DNA of 64,000 nt. It comes from Galaxea fascicularis (taxonomy: Eukaryota > Cnidaria > Anthozoa > Scleractinia > Euphylliidae). Where the stretch lies: assembly GCA_948470475.1 (NCBI GenBank), contig OX419346.1:2886231-2950230 (forward strand), written 5' to 3'. Both the position numbers and the translations under genes were made by a program. A model generated the notes under the pieces. It saw only the letters and a program-made list of their open reading frames with translations, was not told the DNA's origin and did not search any database. Shown in pieces: positions 30,001 to 42,626 of this stretch (the stretch's first letter is position 1; every line of letters begins with the position of its first letter).

Positions 30001-33000
30001 TAATGTTTTAGGAGTTTTTAGAAGCATTTCAACATCATTTCTAGACTCCTCTTTGAACTAGGCAAACTTTCAGCCAAATTCCAAATTTGACCCAAAACTG
30101 GCCAAAAGCATGGGTTAACCCCTTTGGGTTTTTGTCAAAATTTCAACTTTGCTGAAATCTTGCACACAGCTCAAATAAGAAGAGAAATAATGTTTTGGGA
30201 GTTTTTAGAAGCATTTCAACATCATTTCTAGACTCCTCTTTGAACTAGGCAAACTTTCAGCCAAATTCCAAATCTGACCCAAAACTGGCCAAAAGCATGG
30301 GTTAACCCCTTTGGGTTTTGGTCAAAATTTCAACTTTGCTGAAATCTTGCACACAGCTCAAATAAGAAGAGAAATAATGTTTTGGGAGTTTTTAGAAGCA
30401 TTTCAACATCATTTCTAGACTCCTCTTTGAACTAGGCAAACTTTCAGCCAAATTCCAAATCTGACCCAAAACTGGCCAAAAGCATGGGTTAACCCCTTTG
30501 GGTTTTGGTCAAAATTTCAACTTTGCTGAAATCTTGCACACAGCTCAAATAAGAAGAGAAATAATGTTTTGGGAGTTTTTAGAAGCATTTCAACATCATT
30601 TCTAGACTCCTCTTTGAACTAAGCAAACTTTCAGCCAAATTCCAAATTTGACCCAAAACTGGCCAAAAGCATGGGTTTTGGTCAAAATTTCAACTTTGCT
30701 GAAATCTTGCACACAGCTCAAATAAGAAGAGAAATAATGTTTTGGGAGTTTTTAGAAGCATTTCAACATCATTTCTAGACTCCTCTTTGAACTAGGCAAA
30801 CTTTCAGCCAAATTCCAAATTTGACCCAAAACTGGCCAAAAGAATGGGTTTTGGTCAAAATTTCAACTTTGCTGAAATCTTGCACACAGCTCAAATAAGA
30901 AGAGAAATAATGTTTTAGGAGTTTTTAGAAGCATTTCAACATCATTTCTAGACTCCTCTTTGAACTAGGCAAACTTTCAGCCAAATTCCAAATTTGACCC
31001 AAAACTGGCCAAAAGAATGGGTTTTGGTCAAAATTTCAACTTTGCTGAAATCTTGCACACAGCTCAAATAAGAAGAGAAATAATGTTTTAGGAGTTTTTA
31101 GAAGCATTTCAACATCATTTCTAGACTCCTCTTTGAACTAGGCAAACTTTCAGCCAAATTCCAAATTTGACCCAAAACTGGCCAAAAGCATGGGTTAACC
31201 CCTTTGGGTTTTGGTCAAAATTTCAACTTTGCTGAAATCTTGCACACAGCTCAAATAAGAAGAGAAATAATGTTTTGGGAGTTTTTAGAAGCATTTCAAC
31301 ATCATTTCTAGACTCCTCTTTGAACTAGGCAAACTTTCAGCCAAATTCCAAATCTGACCCAAAACTGGCCAAAAGCATGGGTTAACCCCTTTGGGTTTTG
31401 GTCAAAATTTCAACTTTGCTGAAATCTTGCACACAGCTCAAATAAGAAGAGAAATAATGTTTTGGGAGTTTTTAGAAGCATTTCAACATCATTTCTAGAC
31501 TCCTCTTTGAACTAGGCAAACTTTCAGCCAAATTCCAAATCTGACCCAAAACTGGCCAAAAGCATGGGTTAACCCCTTTGGGTTTTGGTCAAAATTTCAA
31601 CTTTGCTGAAATCTTGCACACAGCTCAAATAAGAAGAGAAATAATGTTTTGGGAGTTTTTAGAAGCATTTCAACATCATTTCTAGACTCCTCTTTGAACT
31701 AAGCAAACTTTCAGCCAAATTCCAAATTTGACCCAAAACTGGCCAAAAGCATGGGTTAACCCCTTTGGGTTTTGGTCAAAATTTCAACTTTGCTGAAATC
31801 TTGCACACAGCTCAAATAAGAAGAGAAATAATGTTTTGGGAGTTTTTAGAAGCATTTCAACATCATTTCTAGACTCCTCTTTGAACTAGGCAAACTTTCA
31901 GCCAAATTCCAAATTTGACCCAAAACTGGCTAAAAGCATGGCTTAACCCCTTTGGGTTTTGGTCAAAATTTCAACTTTGCTGAAATCTTGCACACAGCTC
32001 AAATAAGAAGAGAAAAAATGTTTTGGGAGTTTTTAGAAGCATTACAACATCATTTCTAGACTCCTCTTTGAACTAGGCAAACTTTCAACCAAATTCCAAA
32101 TTTGACCCAAAACTGGCCAAAAGCATGGGTTTTGGTCAAAATTTCAACTTTGCTGAAATCTTGCACACAGCTAAAATAAAAAAGAAATAATGTTTTAGGA
32201 GTTTTTAGAAGCATTTCAACATCATTTCTAGACTCCTCTTTGAACTAGACAAACTTTTAGCCAAATTCCAAATCTGACCCAAAACTGGCCAAAAGCATGG
32301 GTTAACCCCTTTGGGTTTTGGTCAAAATTTCAACTTTGCTGAAATCTTGCACACAGCTCAAATAAGAAGAGAAATAATGTTTTGGGAGTTTTTAGAAGCA
32401 TTTCAACATCATTTCTAGACTCCTCTTTGAACTAGGCAAACTTTCAGCCAAATTCCAAATTTGACCCAAAACTGGCCAAAAGCATGGGTTAACCCCTTTG
32501 GGTTTTGGTCAAAATTTCAACTTTGCTGAAATCTTGCACACAGCTCAAATAAGAAGAGAAATAATGTTTTGGGAGTTTTTAGAAGCATTTCAACATCATT
32601 TCTAGACTCCTCTTTGAACTAGGCAAACTTTTAGCCAAATTCCAAATCTGACCCAAAACTGGGCAAAAGCATGGGTTAACCCCTTTGGGTTTTGGTCAAA
32701 ATTTCAACTTTGCTGAAATCTTGCACACAGCTCAAATAAGAAGAGAAAAATTGTTTTGGGAGTTTTTAGAAGCATTTCAACATCATTTCTAGACTCCTCT
32801 TTGAACTAGGCAAACTTTCAGCCAAATTCCAAATTTGACCCAAAACTGGCCAAAAGCATGGGTTAACCCCTTTGGGTTTTGGTCAAAATTTCAACTTTGC
32901 TGAAATCTTGCACACAGCTCAAATAAGAAGAGAAATAATGTTTTGGGAGTTTTTAGAAGCATTTCAACATCATTTCTAGACTCCTCTTTGAACTAGGCAA

Positions 33001-33563
33001 ACTTTCAGCCAAATTCCAAATTTGACCCAAAACTGGCTAAAAGCATGGCTTAACCCCTTTGGGTTTTGGTCAAAATTTCAACTTTGCTGAAATCTTGCAC
33101 ACAGCTCAAATAAGAAGAGAAATAATGTTTTGGGAGTTTTTAGAAGCATTTCAACATCATTTCTAGACTCCTCTTTGAACTAGGCACACTTTCAGCCAAA
33201 TTCCAAATTTGACCCAAAACTGGCCAAAAGCATGGGTTAACCCCTTTGGGTTTTGGTCAAAATTTCAACTTTGCTGAAATCTTGCACACAGCTCAAATAA
33301 GAAGAGAAATAATGTTTTAGGAGTTTTTAGAAGCATTTCAACATCATTTCTAGACTCCTCTTTGAACTAGGCAAACTTTCAGCCAAATTCCAAATTTGAC
33401 CCAAAACTGGCCAAAAGCATGGGTTAACCCCTTTGGGTTTTGGTCAAAATTTCAACTTTGCTGAAATCTTGCACACAGCTCAAATAAGAAGAGAAATAAT
33501 GTTTTGGGAGTTTTTAGAAGCATTTCAACATCATTTCTAGACTCCTCTTTGAAATAGGCAAAT
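1..33563. repeat. Satellite array of ~187-bp monomers (~180 copies)
   Basis: The stretch is a continuous head-to-tail tandem repeat. The word AAAACTGGCC recurs at 4, 191 and 378, giving a 187-bp period that holds to the end. Copies differ by only a few bases each. Recurrent variants include CAACGTTGC for CAACTTTGC, AAATCTGAC for AAATTTGAC, AAGTAGGCAATTTTT for AACTAGGCAAACTTT, a 14-bp deletion, a 10-bp deletion and a 1-bp deletion (CTCAAAAAGAAG). No transposon or gene interrupts it, and no reading frame stays open for 60 codons. The array is already inside a monomer at base 1, so its left edge lies outside the window. The right edge breaks off within a monomer after GAAATAGGCAAA near 33563. 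The unit length is close to a nucleosome repeat, as in many centromeric or pericentromeric satellites, but chromosomal position cannot be read from this window. Confidence 0.98.
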
Positions 33564-35076
33564 CTTTCCTCTCTTAGCTTTAGGCGGGGGAGGGAAGGGA
33601 AAGGTGCTGGGAACGAAGTTGAATAGCCTCTGACAACACCTAACACGCTTTTTAAACCCCCGCAGCATGTTGGGACTAAGGGACAGGACCATTTTGAGTT
33701 TGAATTTTTTTTCACCCATTGCTTGTGCAAGATTTTTTATTAACAGGTGGATTTCTTTTTCTTTGTCTTGTTCTTTGCACGAATTTTTTTCTTTCTTTTT
33801 TAACTTGGATGAGCTTTTTTGTTTCCTCCTCCCCCTCCCCCACAACCCCTGCCATATGAATTTCTAACGGGCCGTCCCTAACAATGCTGGGAACCTTTTC
33901 CGCCCCTTCCTACCCCCACCCTGTCTCTCTCCTTTCCTCCCTGTTCGTACAAATGCCCATCGATACAATAACTTTAATCAAAATGTCTGAGAGGATGATA
34001 AGATAAAAATTCGCAGTTTTATTTGTTTTGTCTGATAAACTTCATTCATTTTCCAATAAATAATCATACAACTATGTTACAAGTAAAAAACGTATCTAAA
34101 TAAATAACCTAACCAATATAATTGAAGGCTTTTAAGACACCTAATTTCCTTAATTTTTTTCCGTTCAAAATGGGGGCGCGGCGATACATAATCATAAGTG
34201 TAAATTACAATGAGTAATGCTCATGGCCAAATACTATTCCACCAACATGAGATAAATAAGCTGAATAATGGCAAAATTTCATTTGAAAATAGAAATTAGA
34301 ATAAATTATAGAAAAGAGCGATTTTCTATCGAGTATGATCAGTGTGTCTGAATATTTGAAACGCGTTTTAAAACGCACACTTGCCTAAAGTGAGATTTAT
34401 TACCAATGGGGATAAATAATTTTATGCAGCGTGCCCCGTGACCAGTTTACCGGATGGAGGCATATCCGGGACCTAAATAGATTTAGATTTACGCACGTGA
34501 ACATCGCGTTGCAGGCCTCTTTCCTTGAAGCTTCGGTGCAGGGTAAGCTTTTTCCCACCCACTTAAGCCCTCCCATTTTTGTAGCATTATCGGGGGTACA
34601 TTATAACAGACGTAGTGTTACGTAAGGCGTATTTGCCATCACCTTTGCTGGAGAAAGGTACTCATTTCCTGTTCTATTGTAATTTGAGATGATCTTACAA
34701 TAAACGGTCACTCAACTGGGTAGCCAAATTATGGCAAAGATTTACGTCAGTTCAGTTCTCTTCCCATCAAACCGAGCTTAGCCCTAGTAATGCACATTGT
34801 GAGATACAATCCTTAATAACGGAGCAAAGGGCATAAATCATAATTACTGTGTCTAATACACCTGTTATTTGTTTGTTTTCTATCATCTGATTTTTCGTTT
34901 AGCTAGGAAACTGTCTTTTTTTACTGTGAACACTGAACTGCTAATTTCAAGTGGAATCCAGCCAATTCTCAAACTTTTGAGACGGTAAGAATCACTTTAA
35001 GTGGCGACATCATGTGTTCATCTAATTCTTCTAAGCTGAAATCCACTCTTGGAACCAAACAGAATTGGACCTCCGT
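33564..35076. other. Unique sequence between satellite edge and Artemis 3' end
   Basis: This is non-repetitive sequence with no coding region I can support. The first 400 bases are rich in purine and pyrimidine runs (GGGGGAGGGAAGGG near 33587, CCTCCTCCCCCTCCCCC near 33825), and TGCTGGGAAC occurs twice, near 33606 and 33883. The remainder is AT-rich. The right part is probably the 3' untranslated region of the minus-strand Artemis gene. A possible poly(A) signal for that gene, TTTATT on the plus strand (AATAAA on the minus strand), lies at 34396-34401, about 680 bases past the stop codon. Confidence 0.5.
34396..34401 (-). terminator. Candidate poly(A) signal for Artemis gene
   Basis: AATAAA reads on the minus strand here. 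It is the first canonical hexamer I find downstream of the Artemis stop codon at 35077. The distance of about 680 bases would make a moderate 3' UTR. This is positional evidence only. Confidence 0.3.
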
Positions 35077-38000
35077 TTAACTAATCTTTGTGATGGCAAT
35101 AAGCTCACCGTTTTCCATCGACTGATGGATAAAGGACAGATTCTCAGGACGTGGTTCAACATGCCCAGGGGAGGGAGGCACATTAAAGTCAATCCCATTT
35201 TGTAACTCCCCACCAACACACCCCTCAGATCCCAAACCTAAAGACCTTCCACCTGAAGTGGCGCATTTAGCTTTGTCAACAAAATTACTAGAAATTCTTC
35301 CGCTATCACCCCTGGAACATGATGAATCGTCATCTTTAATTTTAGAGTAGGCTATAGTTTTCTCAGAGAAGCCATCCCTTACATCTCTATCTCCCGGATT
35401 TTCTCCATCTTTATGGCTCTTGAAACACTCCCTGTCTAGGTTTATGGTTTTTGATCGGACTGCTCTTGTCTTGCCAGACTGTCTTTCTTCTCTGTCTTCG
35501 AACCTTTTTCTTACCTCGTCTTTCAATACAGGGACTGTATGCCGACTATTAAAAGGCAACGCGTTGTTTGACTTGCTGCTATAAAGGTCCGCCAACTGTG
35601 TCACTGGTTTGCATGTTAAGTCTTCTTGACCGTTAAAGGTCGAGAGGTCTGTCGACTCGGCCTTTTTCTCACGCAACATTACGTCAGAAATCTTAGCTCT
35701 ACGTCTTTTTGGAACTGGCGCCAAGCTTTCCTCCTCTTCGATTCCCAGTTCTTTACACTGTGCTAGGACTGGGTTAAAGAAAAGAGTCAACACAAAGAAA
35801 GTAATAATTATGCTAATTATTTAACAAATAGATTCCATTTGGCTGTGCGTGGGTTCTCTTATAACGCTCGGATGACGTCAAAACGTGGCAAGAACAAGGA
35901 ATTACACTACACCCAGACGTGTAGCGTGACCGCTGTTCTTGACACGTTTTCGACGTCCTCCTTGCGTACGTTATCAGAGAACAAACGCACATCCAAATGG
36001 AATCTTTGTTTTATGCATTGCTTTATCACCTTTCTTCAGCTCATGACGTCATCCACGCGCCATTATAATATAGTTTAATCGCAAACTCCTCTAGACCAAC
36101 CAATACGCGATGTTTACACCGTCTACCGTATAAACCATTATCATGATGGTGGGACAAGTGTTTCGTGGAATGCCATGAAAATGTCAACCACCTCACCACA
36201 ATTGCCAAACTACGCTGTTTAGTTGGTAAAACGCGACCAACAGCCTACTATACATATTGCATTGGGTTATAAGGTGCTGTGTGCTACCCAAATACAGTCG
36301 TAAGCGACCACCCAAAAGTCACGTCTAGGCGGTCGCTTACGAGAGGCTCCATCTGTAGTAATTTGACTTTAAAACGTTTGGTATTTCAGGAAAGTAGTCG
36401 CACATGTGAGGCGGTCGCTTACGAGAGGTTCCATCTACAGTAATTTGACTTGAAAACGTTTGGTATTTGAGGAAAGTGGTCGCACATGAGAGGCGGTCGC
36501 TTAGAGAGGTAGTCGCAAAAGGAGGTTGGCCTGTACATTACCTTTCTCATCAGGAGTTGGTCGATTGATAGGCAGCAGTCGAGTTGGTCCTGTCTTTAGC
36601 TCTGGCTTTTCCTCTTCTGTTGTGCAGTATAACGCAGCGTTTTCTTTAAAGCGCTCTTCACCAGATTCATCTTGGTTACAAGAGTCACATTCGTGAATGC
36701 GCGTAAGTCCCTTCAGCCTGTTGAACATTAATCCTTTAAGCACTAATATAAACACGGATTTTCTTGCCATCACTCTCCATATGTTTGCAATGGTAATAGT
36801 TGGGAGAGTTTGATTAAATCGTTAGGCGATGCCAGTATGTTTGATCAAGCAGTGACGAATCACAATGACAGGAGAATTAACAAGGTTGCAAATAATTTTT
36901 TTTCATAAGCAGGTCATTTGTCAGGTCCGAGACCAGACCTGACCTGACAAGGAAACAGTCTTGTCGGACAAAAATTTCCCAAGTGAAAGAGCAAAATTAA
37001 GAATTCGTAATAACGGGTTAATTTGGTTCAAAAGTGCCCGATCAGTGTGACAGACCAGACTAATATTTCGCCGGTCAAAACGTCAAATATACCGGACAAT
37101 TGTGCGATGACCGACTGTCATTTGCAGCCTTGATTTAAATGCTGATCATTGCTGGGGCTTAAAAATAGGTGCACATCATTTACAAGTTGGTCAGTATTTG
37201 TTACGGCGGTTTTCTGAGCTCAAGGTCTCTTCAAGCATACTACACATTTCCCATACCTTTCAAAGGCATCCTCTAATGTGTCCAAACCTGCTGGTGGCAC
37301 ATTAGGGTAAACATGATACGGCCTAAGGTATCCCACAAGATCCTGAATCTGCACAACAAAAACAAATTGTTTTGTACAGCATATACTGCAAATCAGCCGT
37401 AATTATGCGTTTGCCAAGAATGCAAGCACTCGTCAAACGAAAGGCCTAGCGCGCGTTTCGCGAAACTCCCGAACCTTTTGGGGCCTATTTCGGCTGTCAT
37501 AATTTCCCTCATATCTTAAAAACGAAGACGTTTCCAGGCAACAAATTTGCCCTTTCGTATCTTGAGATCATAGTAAAAGACCAGCTTTTAATAATAAGGG
37601 CATCGCAGTTTAAGAAATAACATTTCGGGCCCGAAACGTTTTCGGGACTTTCGAGAAACGGGCCCCTGGAACGAGCCGCTGAAAACGTAGAGTGAGACTG
37701 GGGAGAAACTCGAGAGGCTCGCACGCGCGAGAATTCACGCCGGAGTAATTTGGAGAAAAAGAACTGACTGTTTTGCAGTTTATGCATAGCATTACCTACA
37801 ACGTAAATGCACTGTAAGACAGGAATGCTGGACCTTCCCTGCTACTTTTGATCAGTATTGGGTATTCGTGTAACGGCCATCGGCTTAACCCGCCGTTAAG
37901 TCCTGAAATCAGCATGCATATTCTTTTAACTAGCCCTCTCATACTTATATGCCACTAGTATAGAGAATTTGGTTAAACATCAAGGCATTTCATATTCGAC

Positions 38001-41000
38001 TATCATTTCCTTTACTGTCATGACCTCTGTGTTAGCTGAAATGGTGAAACTAAAAGGGGACTGTAGTCTCTGGTCACCGTATACCTCTTATTAACCCCGT
38101 TTTCTCGGTTCGTACTCTAAGTTACGGATCCTCATTTTTTCCCGTTCGCTTTTCGTGCTTGAGTCATAAATCTAAGGGGAAAAAAACGAGGATCCGTAAC
38201 TTACAGAACGGACCGAGAAAACGAGGTTAGTAAAATCAAGTGCGCGGGAAAGGAAACTTTCAAATTTAGTGGGCCGTACAGTGGAATACGGCCCGCAAAA
38301 TTGACCAATCACAGCGCGCGATATATTATAATGGGGTTCAAAGGATTATTGTCACTGCCCAGTGGCGCCATCATCTGAACGAGGCTGATGTTATCACACA
38401 GCCAGTATGATCTTACCAGGTTTAGGACTATGGTTTGCAGTCCGGTTTGGGGTTTTGAACCCAGGGGCCTTAAAAATTAGCAGTCCAGTTCTCTATCAAC
38501 GGAGCTTATTGAGTTAAAGATATTTATCGCATGTGTACAGATAATTATGATTACCTCTTCCATTGATGCATGCATTGAGTGAACCACTCTCCAAAGTCTT
38601 CTACCTTTGTCGTATCTATAATAACATAACAGTGCTTCTTATTAGGCGATTCTTGGGTGGATTTTTGCGAGCAGCAAAATTGGGAGACACAATCAGCAGG
38701 TTTAATTTTGTAGGAACATCCACGAATAAACTGCCTCTACTCTTAATTTTACAACAGATTCTCACGCTTTTGATTCGGTGTTTGCAAATTTTATCACTGA
38801 GAAATTTAGCTTTTGTGAGTGTGTTTCGACGCACTCTGACGAAGGGCTAACGCTCGAAACGCCAGCTTTGAGAATCCGTGTACGATGGCCAATTTACATT
38901 ACTAACTGTTGACAAGGCCAAATTTTCGTGTACTAAAGGCAGTCACTACTTACTTACAGGCCCTATAAAGAAAATATTTTATCAAATCTTCACACCAATG
39001 CATGATTAGCGCGTAAATGTGTTACTGACTAAAACTGTAGTTTATCTGACCTTTTATAATCCGCAGGCATTGGATTAGTGTCACGAGCAACCCACATAGT
39101 GGTGGGCTTAATTCGGAGCACTTTCATCTTACGAGAAGAATGAATGGACAATCCACAAGGGAGGTCTGACTCACGGTTTCGTTCAGACTATAAAAGCAAG
39201 GATAGAGAATATAAGTTTTTATGAAATATCTAAGCTGTTTTTATTTTTATTATCAGTTAACAACTCAATTGCTGGATCCACGACCACGATGATGATGACG
39301 ATGATGTTGATGACGATAACAATGACGATGACGATAACGATGATGATGACGATGATGATAACGATGATGATGTCGATGATGATGATGACGATAATGATGA
39401 CGATGACGATGATGACGATAACGATGATGACGACGATGACGATAACGCTGATGATGACGATAACGATGACGATAATGATGATGATGACGACGATAACGAT
39501 GATGATGACAATAACAATGACGAGAACGATGATGACGACGATAATGATGATGATGATAATGATGATGATAATGACAACGATAACGATGATGATGACGATG
39601 ATGACGACAATGACGATAACGATGACGATAACAATGATGATGATGACGATAACGGTGATGATGATGATGATGATGATGATGATGACGACGATTACAGTGA
39701 TGATTATGGTGACGATTACGATGATTGATGGTGATGATGATGATAGACTCCCAACTATATATAACTAAACTTGAATAGATTGCTAACCTCCCATTTGCAA
39801 GCATGAATCCTAGTAGATTGACCATCGTTGGTAAAATAAGGAGTCATGTCTGGGAGGTACCTGTACATGGCCATTCGCTCACTGCTCACATGGATCTAGG
39901 TATTTAAAATCAACACCCCAAAATGTAAATATGTATCACTAAACAACAAGGAACTTTAACTAATTGAAATTAATAATTAATTAACTACCTTGGTTTTGTA
40001 CTTCATAGCCACTTCCTTCAACAAATACTCAAAGCCATACATTCCTTTGCAAAGAAGGTTCACAACATATTCAGGACCTCGTGGAAACCACCTGTTTATG
40101 ACATGAAAGGAGGAAAAGAGAACATTAATTACAAAACAACAAAGAAATAATCATGTGTTGTTTTTACTGCTGTGCATGAAGTAAAAATTAATCTCTGTGT
40201 GTTTCAGTTAAGAAAAGGAAACAGAAGGTGTTGCTTTCAGGTGGTAATTTTCAGTGTTCTCAATAGAACTTTGAACAGCCGTTGCTGTGCTATTTTCGGC
40301 CGTAACTTTGAATACATCGCTGAAGCCTTCAACCGATTGAGGCGCTTTTAAAGACGTAACACTTACTAGTAACACCTGTGACAGGTCTTACGGGTTCAAC
40401 TGAGAATCCTGATTTTGATTGTTGCAGGCATTCAGAGCATTTTGTTATGGCTGACATGTCAGTTATTAAGATGTTTATAGTTGCAAAGGTGATTGTCTGT
40501 GAAAATTGTTTGTTTATTGCCAAGTTCACTGATTATCTTGAATGAATAATAATACAATGTACATACTACTCTTAGTAGCTGCTCTGTGTTTTTCATGGTG
40601 ATACAGACTGTTCATGTAGATAGAATTTCTTTTATAAAACACAACAAAACAAATTGCTATATTCTCTCATGACCTAATTGATGAATAATTTGCTCCACTG
40701 TAACTGAATTAACAGTTAAGAAATGTTTGCCAACATAAATGTTAGAGGTCAGTTGTCTACTTCAATCTTCAAAGAACAGAACTCATACAACAAAAATACA
40801 GTTTACCTGTCTACTAAGTCAATGATTGCATCTCTGCTTTGTTCCTATAAAGGACAAAATAATTACACATATTTTTTATCTTTCATGGTACAACGCAGTT
40901 ATGCCCCTAATTATTTGCAAGAGCATGTGCACAATGTCAGTCATGGTTCATAAAATAACAGATTTATTCATTACTATGACATTAAGTTTCAAAGAACTGT

Positions 41001-42571
41001 CAAATCACTCAAAGAGTCGGTTGGTCGGTCAGTCAATTGGTGGCTATCAAAGCAAGCAAGCAATCAGTTAATCAAACTGTCAAACGGGACAATTTAATTA
41101 GACAATCATTAACTAAAGTGAAATAAAACAGGAAGATGTACATACCCGACTGGGAAGAGAAGTCATCTTTGGCAAACAAAATGTTGTGTCAATGTAAATG
41201 CTCTTGATATCTTTTATTCTGCAAAATAATATTAAATTATTTATTAATTCATGAGCGCACATCTGATTTACACGCCACACTCCAATTATTACAGATTATC
41301 TGTCTTTGAGTTTTGCCTGAGTCACTAAAAGAAAGGTTAAAATGAAGAAATTCGGTTAAAATACCTATCATTACTTTACCCCTGTACCATTAGAAAATAC
41401 GGCTTAACAGTGGGACAAAATTCTAACTGTTTGTATACTTTTGCAGTATCCAACAGTAGTTTTTGTCACAAGCTACCAACACTTTATCCCTTTTGCCCCA
41501 GAGTGACCAAAGTTTAATTTCTCCCTACAGTAACAATGCTCAAGATTGTGAGAAAAAAGGAAGCGATTGATCAACAAGTAACAAAAGGTCTTGATTGTTT
41601 AACTAATTCTCCTCATCATTACCATAGAAATGTATGGGGAACAGTTTGGAGAGTATTGGCGCTGTGGATGACCAGGAAGTATTAGTTTTTGCAATAAACT
41701 TATATGCTGGGTGCCCTGGATTTCAAGGGTTTAGAAAGTTTAGGCAGCCAACTACTATTCTTAGAGCACAGCCTTGAATATACACCATACACACTGATAT
41801 TAGGAGTTAAAGGGTTAAAATTGAGTAACGAATGCATTTGAGATAAGGTAAAACATGTAATACAAACCTGCCATTAGCATGAAAAAATGGCACTCTCTTC
41901 ACATCCCCTTTTGACAAGCGGAAGTCACCTACACCATAAAGAGAGACCAAAACAATCAGCTTCCCTACTTCAGGGGTTGGCTGTCACTAATATTTTGTTA
42001 AGCAGGCAGGGATTTGTAAAAGATAGCCAGACAAACTAGCCACAGATTGTATTAAAGTCAGTACATCAAGGCAGCCACAATCTACAGTGTAACTGTGAAT
42101 TTCCAATTAGGTCAGAAAATTGAACCAGATTTAATTGAATGTAAAGTCCAACACAACTACTGGTACCTGTGTAAAGTACATTTCCATGTTGTCCCTCAAA
42201 CAAGAACCTAAAAATGTACATGTAGTCATCAGACACAAAATTACAAAACTTACGTGATAGGCCACAGTCATGGCAGAGAGTTTGAACAATTCAAAAATCA
42301 CTGATAATAGATGTTGAGTCAACTTAGATCACTTTTGTTCTTTTTCCATTTCACAGAACTTGTCAGACAGTTTGTAAATGAAGTGAAGAAATCCCAAGAA
42401 ATGGAGGGTTCTAACAGGTGATGAAAAGACGTCCTTGGTAAAATATTATTGCACACTACAGTGGACTTACATGACAGAACCAACACAATGACCAGCAGGA
42501 AGCAGTGTAACGCAGATGGAACTTGACTGAGGAAATAACACAGTACTGGCTTGGTTGATAGAACATAAAAA

Positions 42572-42626
<55 letters not shown>

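Noticed and set aside
1..33563. CRISPR-like array
   Set aside because: The repeats are contiguous with no unique spacers between them, and the surrounding genes are spliced animal genes.
1..33563. Telomeric or subtelomeric repeat because of GGGTTA
   Set aside because: GGGTTA occurs once per 187-bp unit as part of a palindrome and never in tandem. There is no (TTAGGG)n tract.
33452..33867. Overlapping small open frames on both strands at the satellite edge
   Set aside because: They straddle the satellite/unique border or low-complexity purine runs, have no recognisable domain and conflict with each other.
38563..38850. 95-codon open frame inside an Artemis intron
   Set aside because: It overlaps Artemis exon 13 on the other strand and a repeat-like 3' end. 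No conserved protein motif was recognised.
39257..39825. Long open frames on both strands (serine-rich, His/Arg-rich, Met/Thr-rich)
   Set aside because: They are translations of the GAT/GAC microsatellite in an Artemis intron. Their composition is wholly explained by the repeat, and exons 11 and 12 of Artemis flank it.
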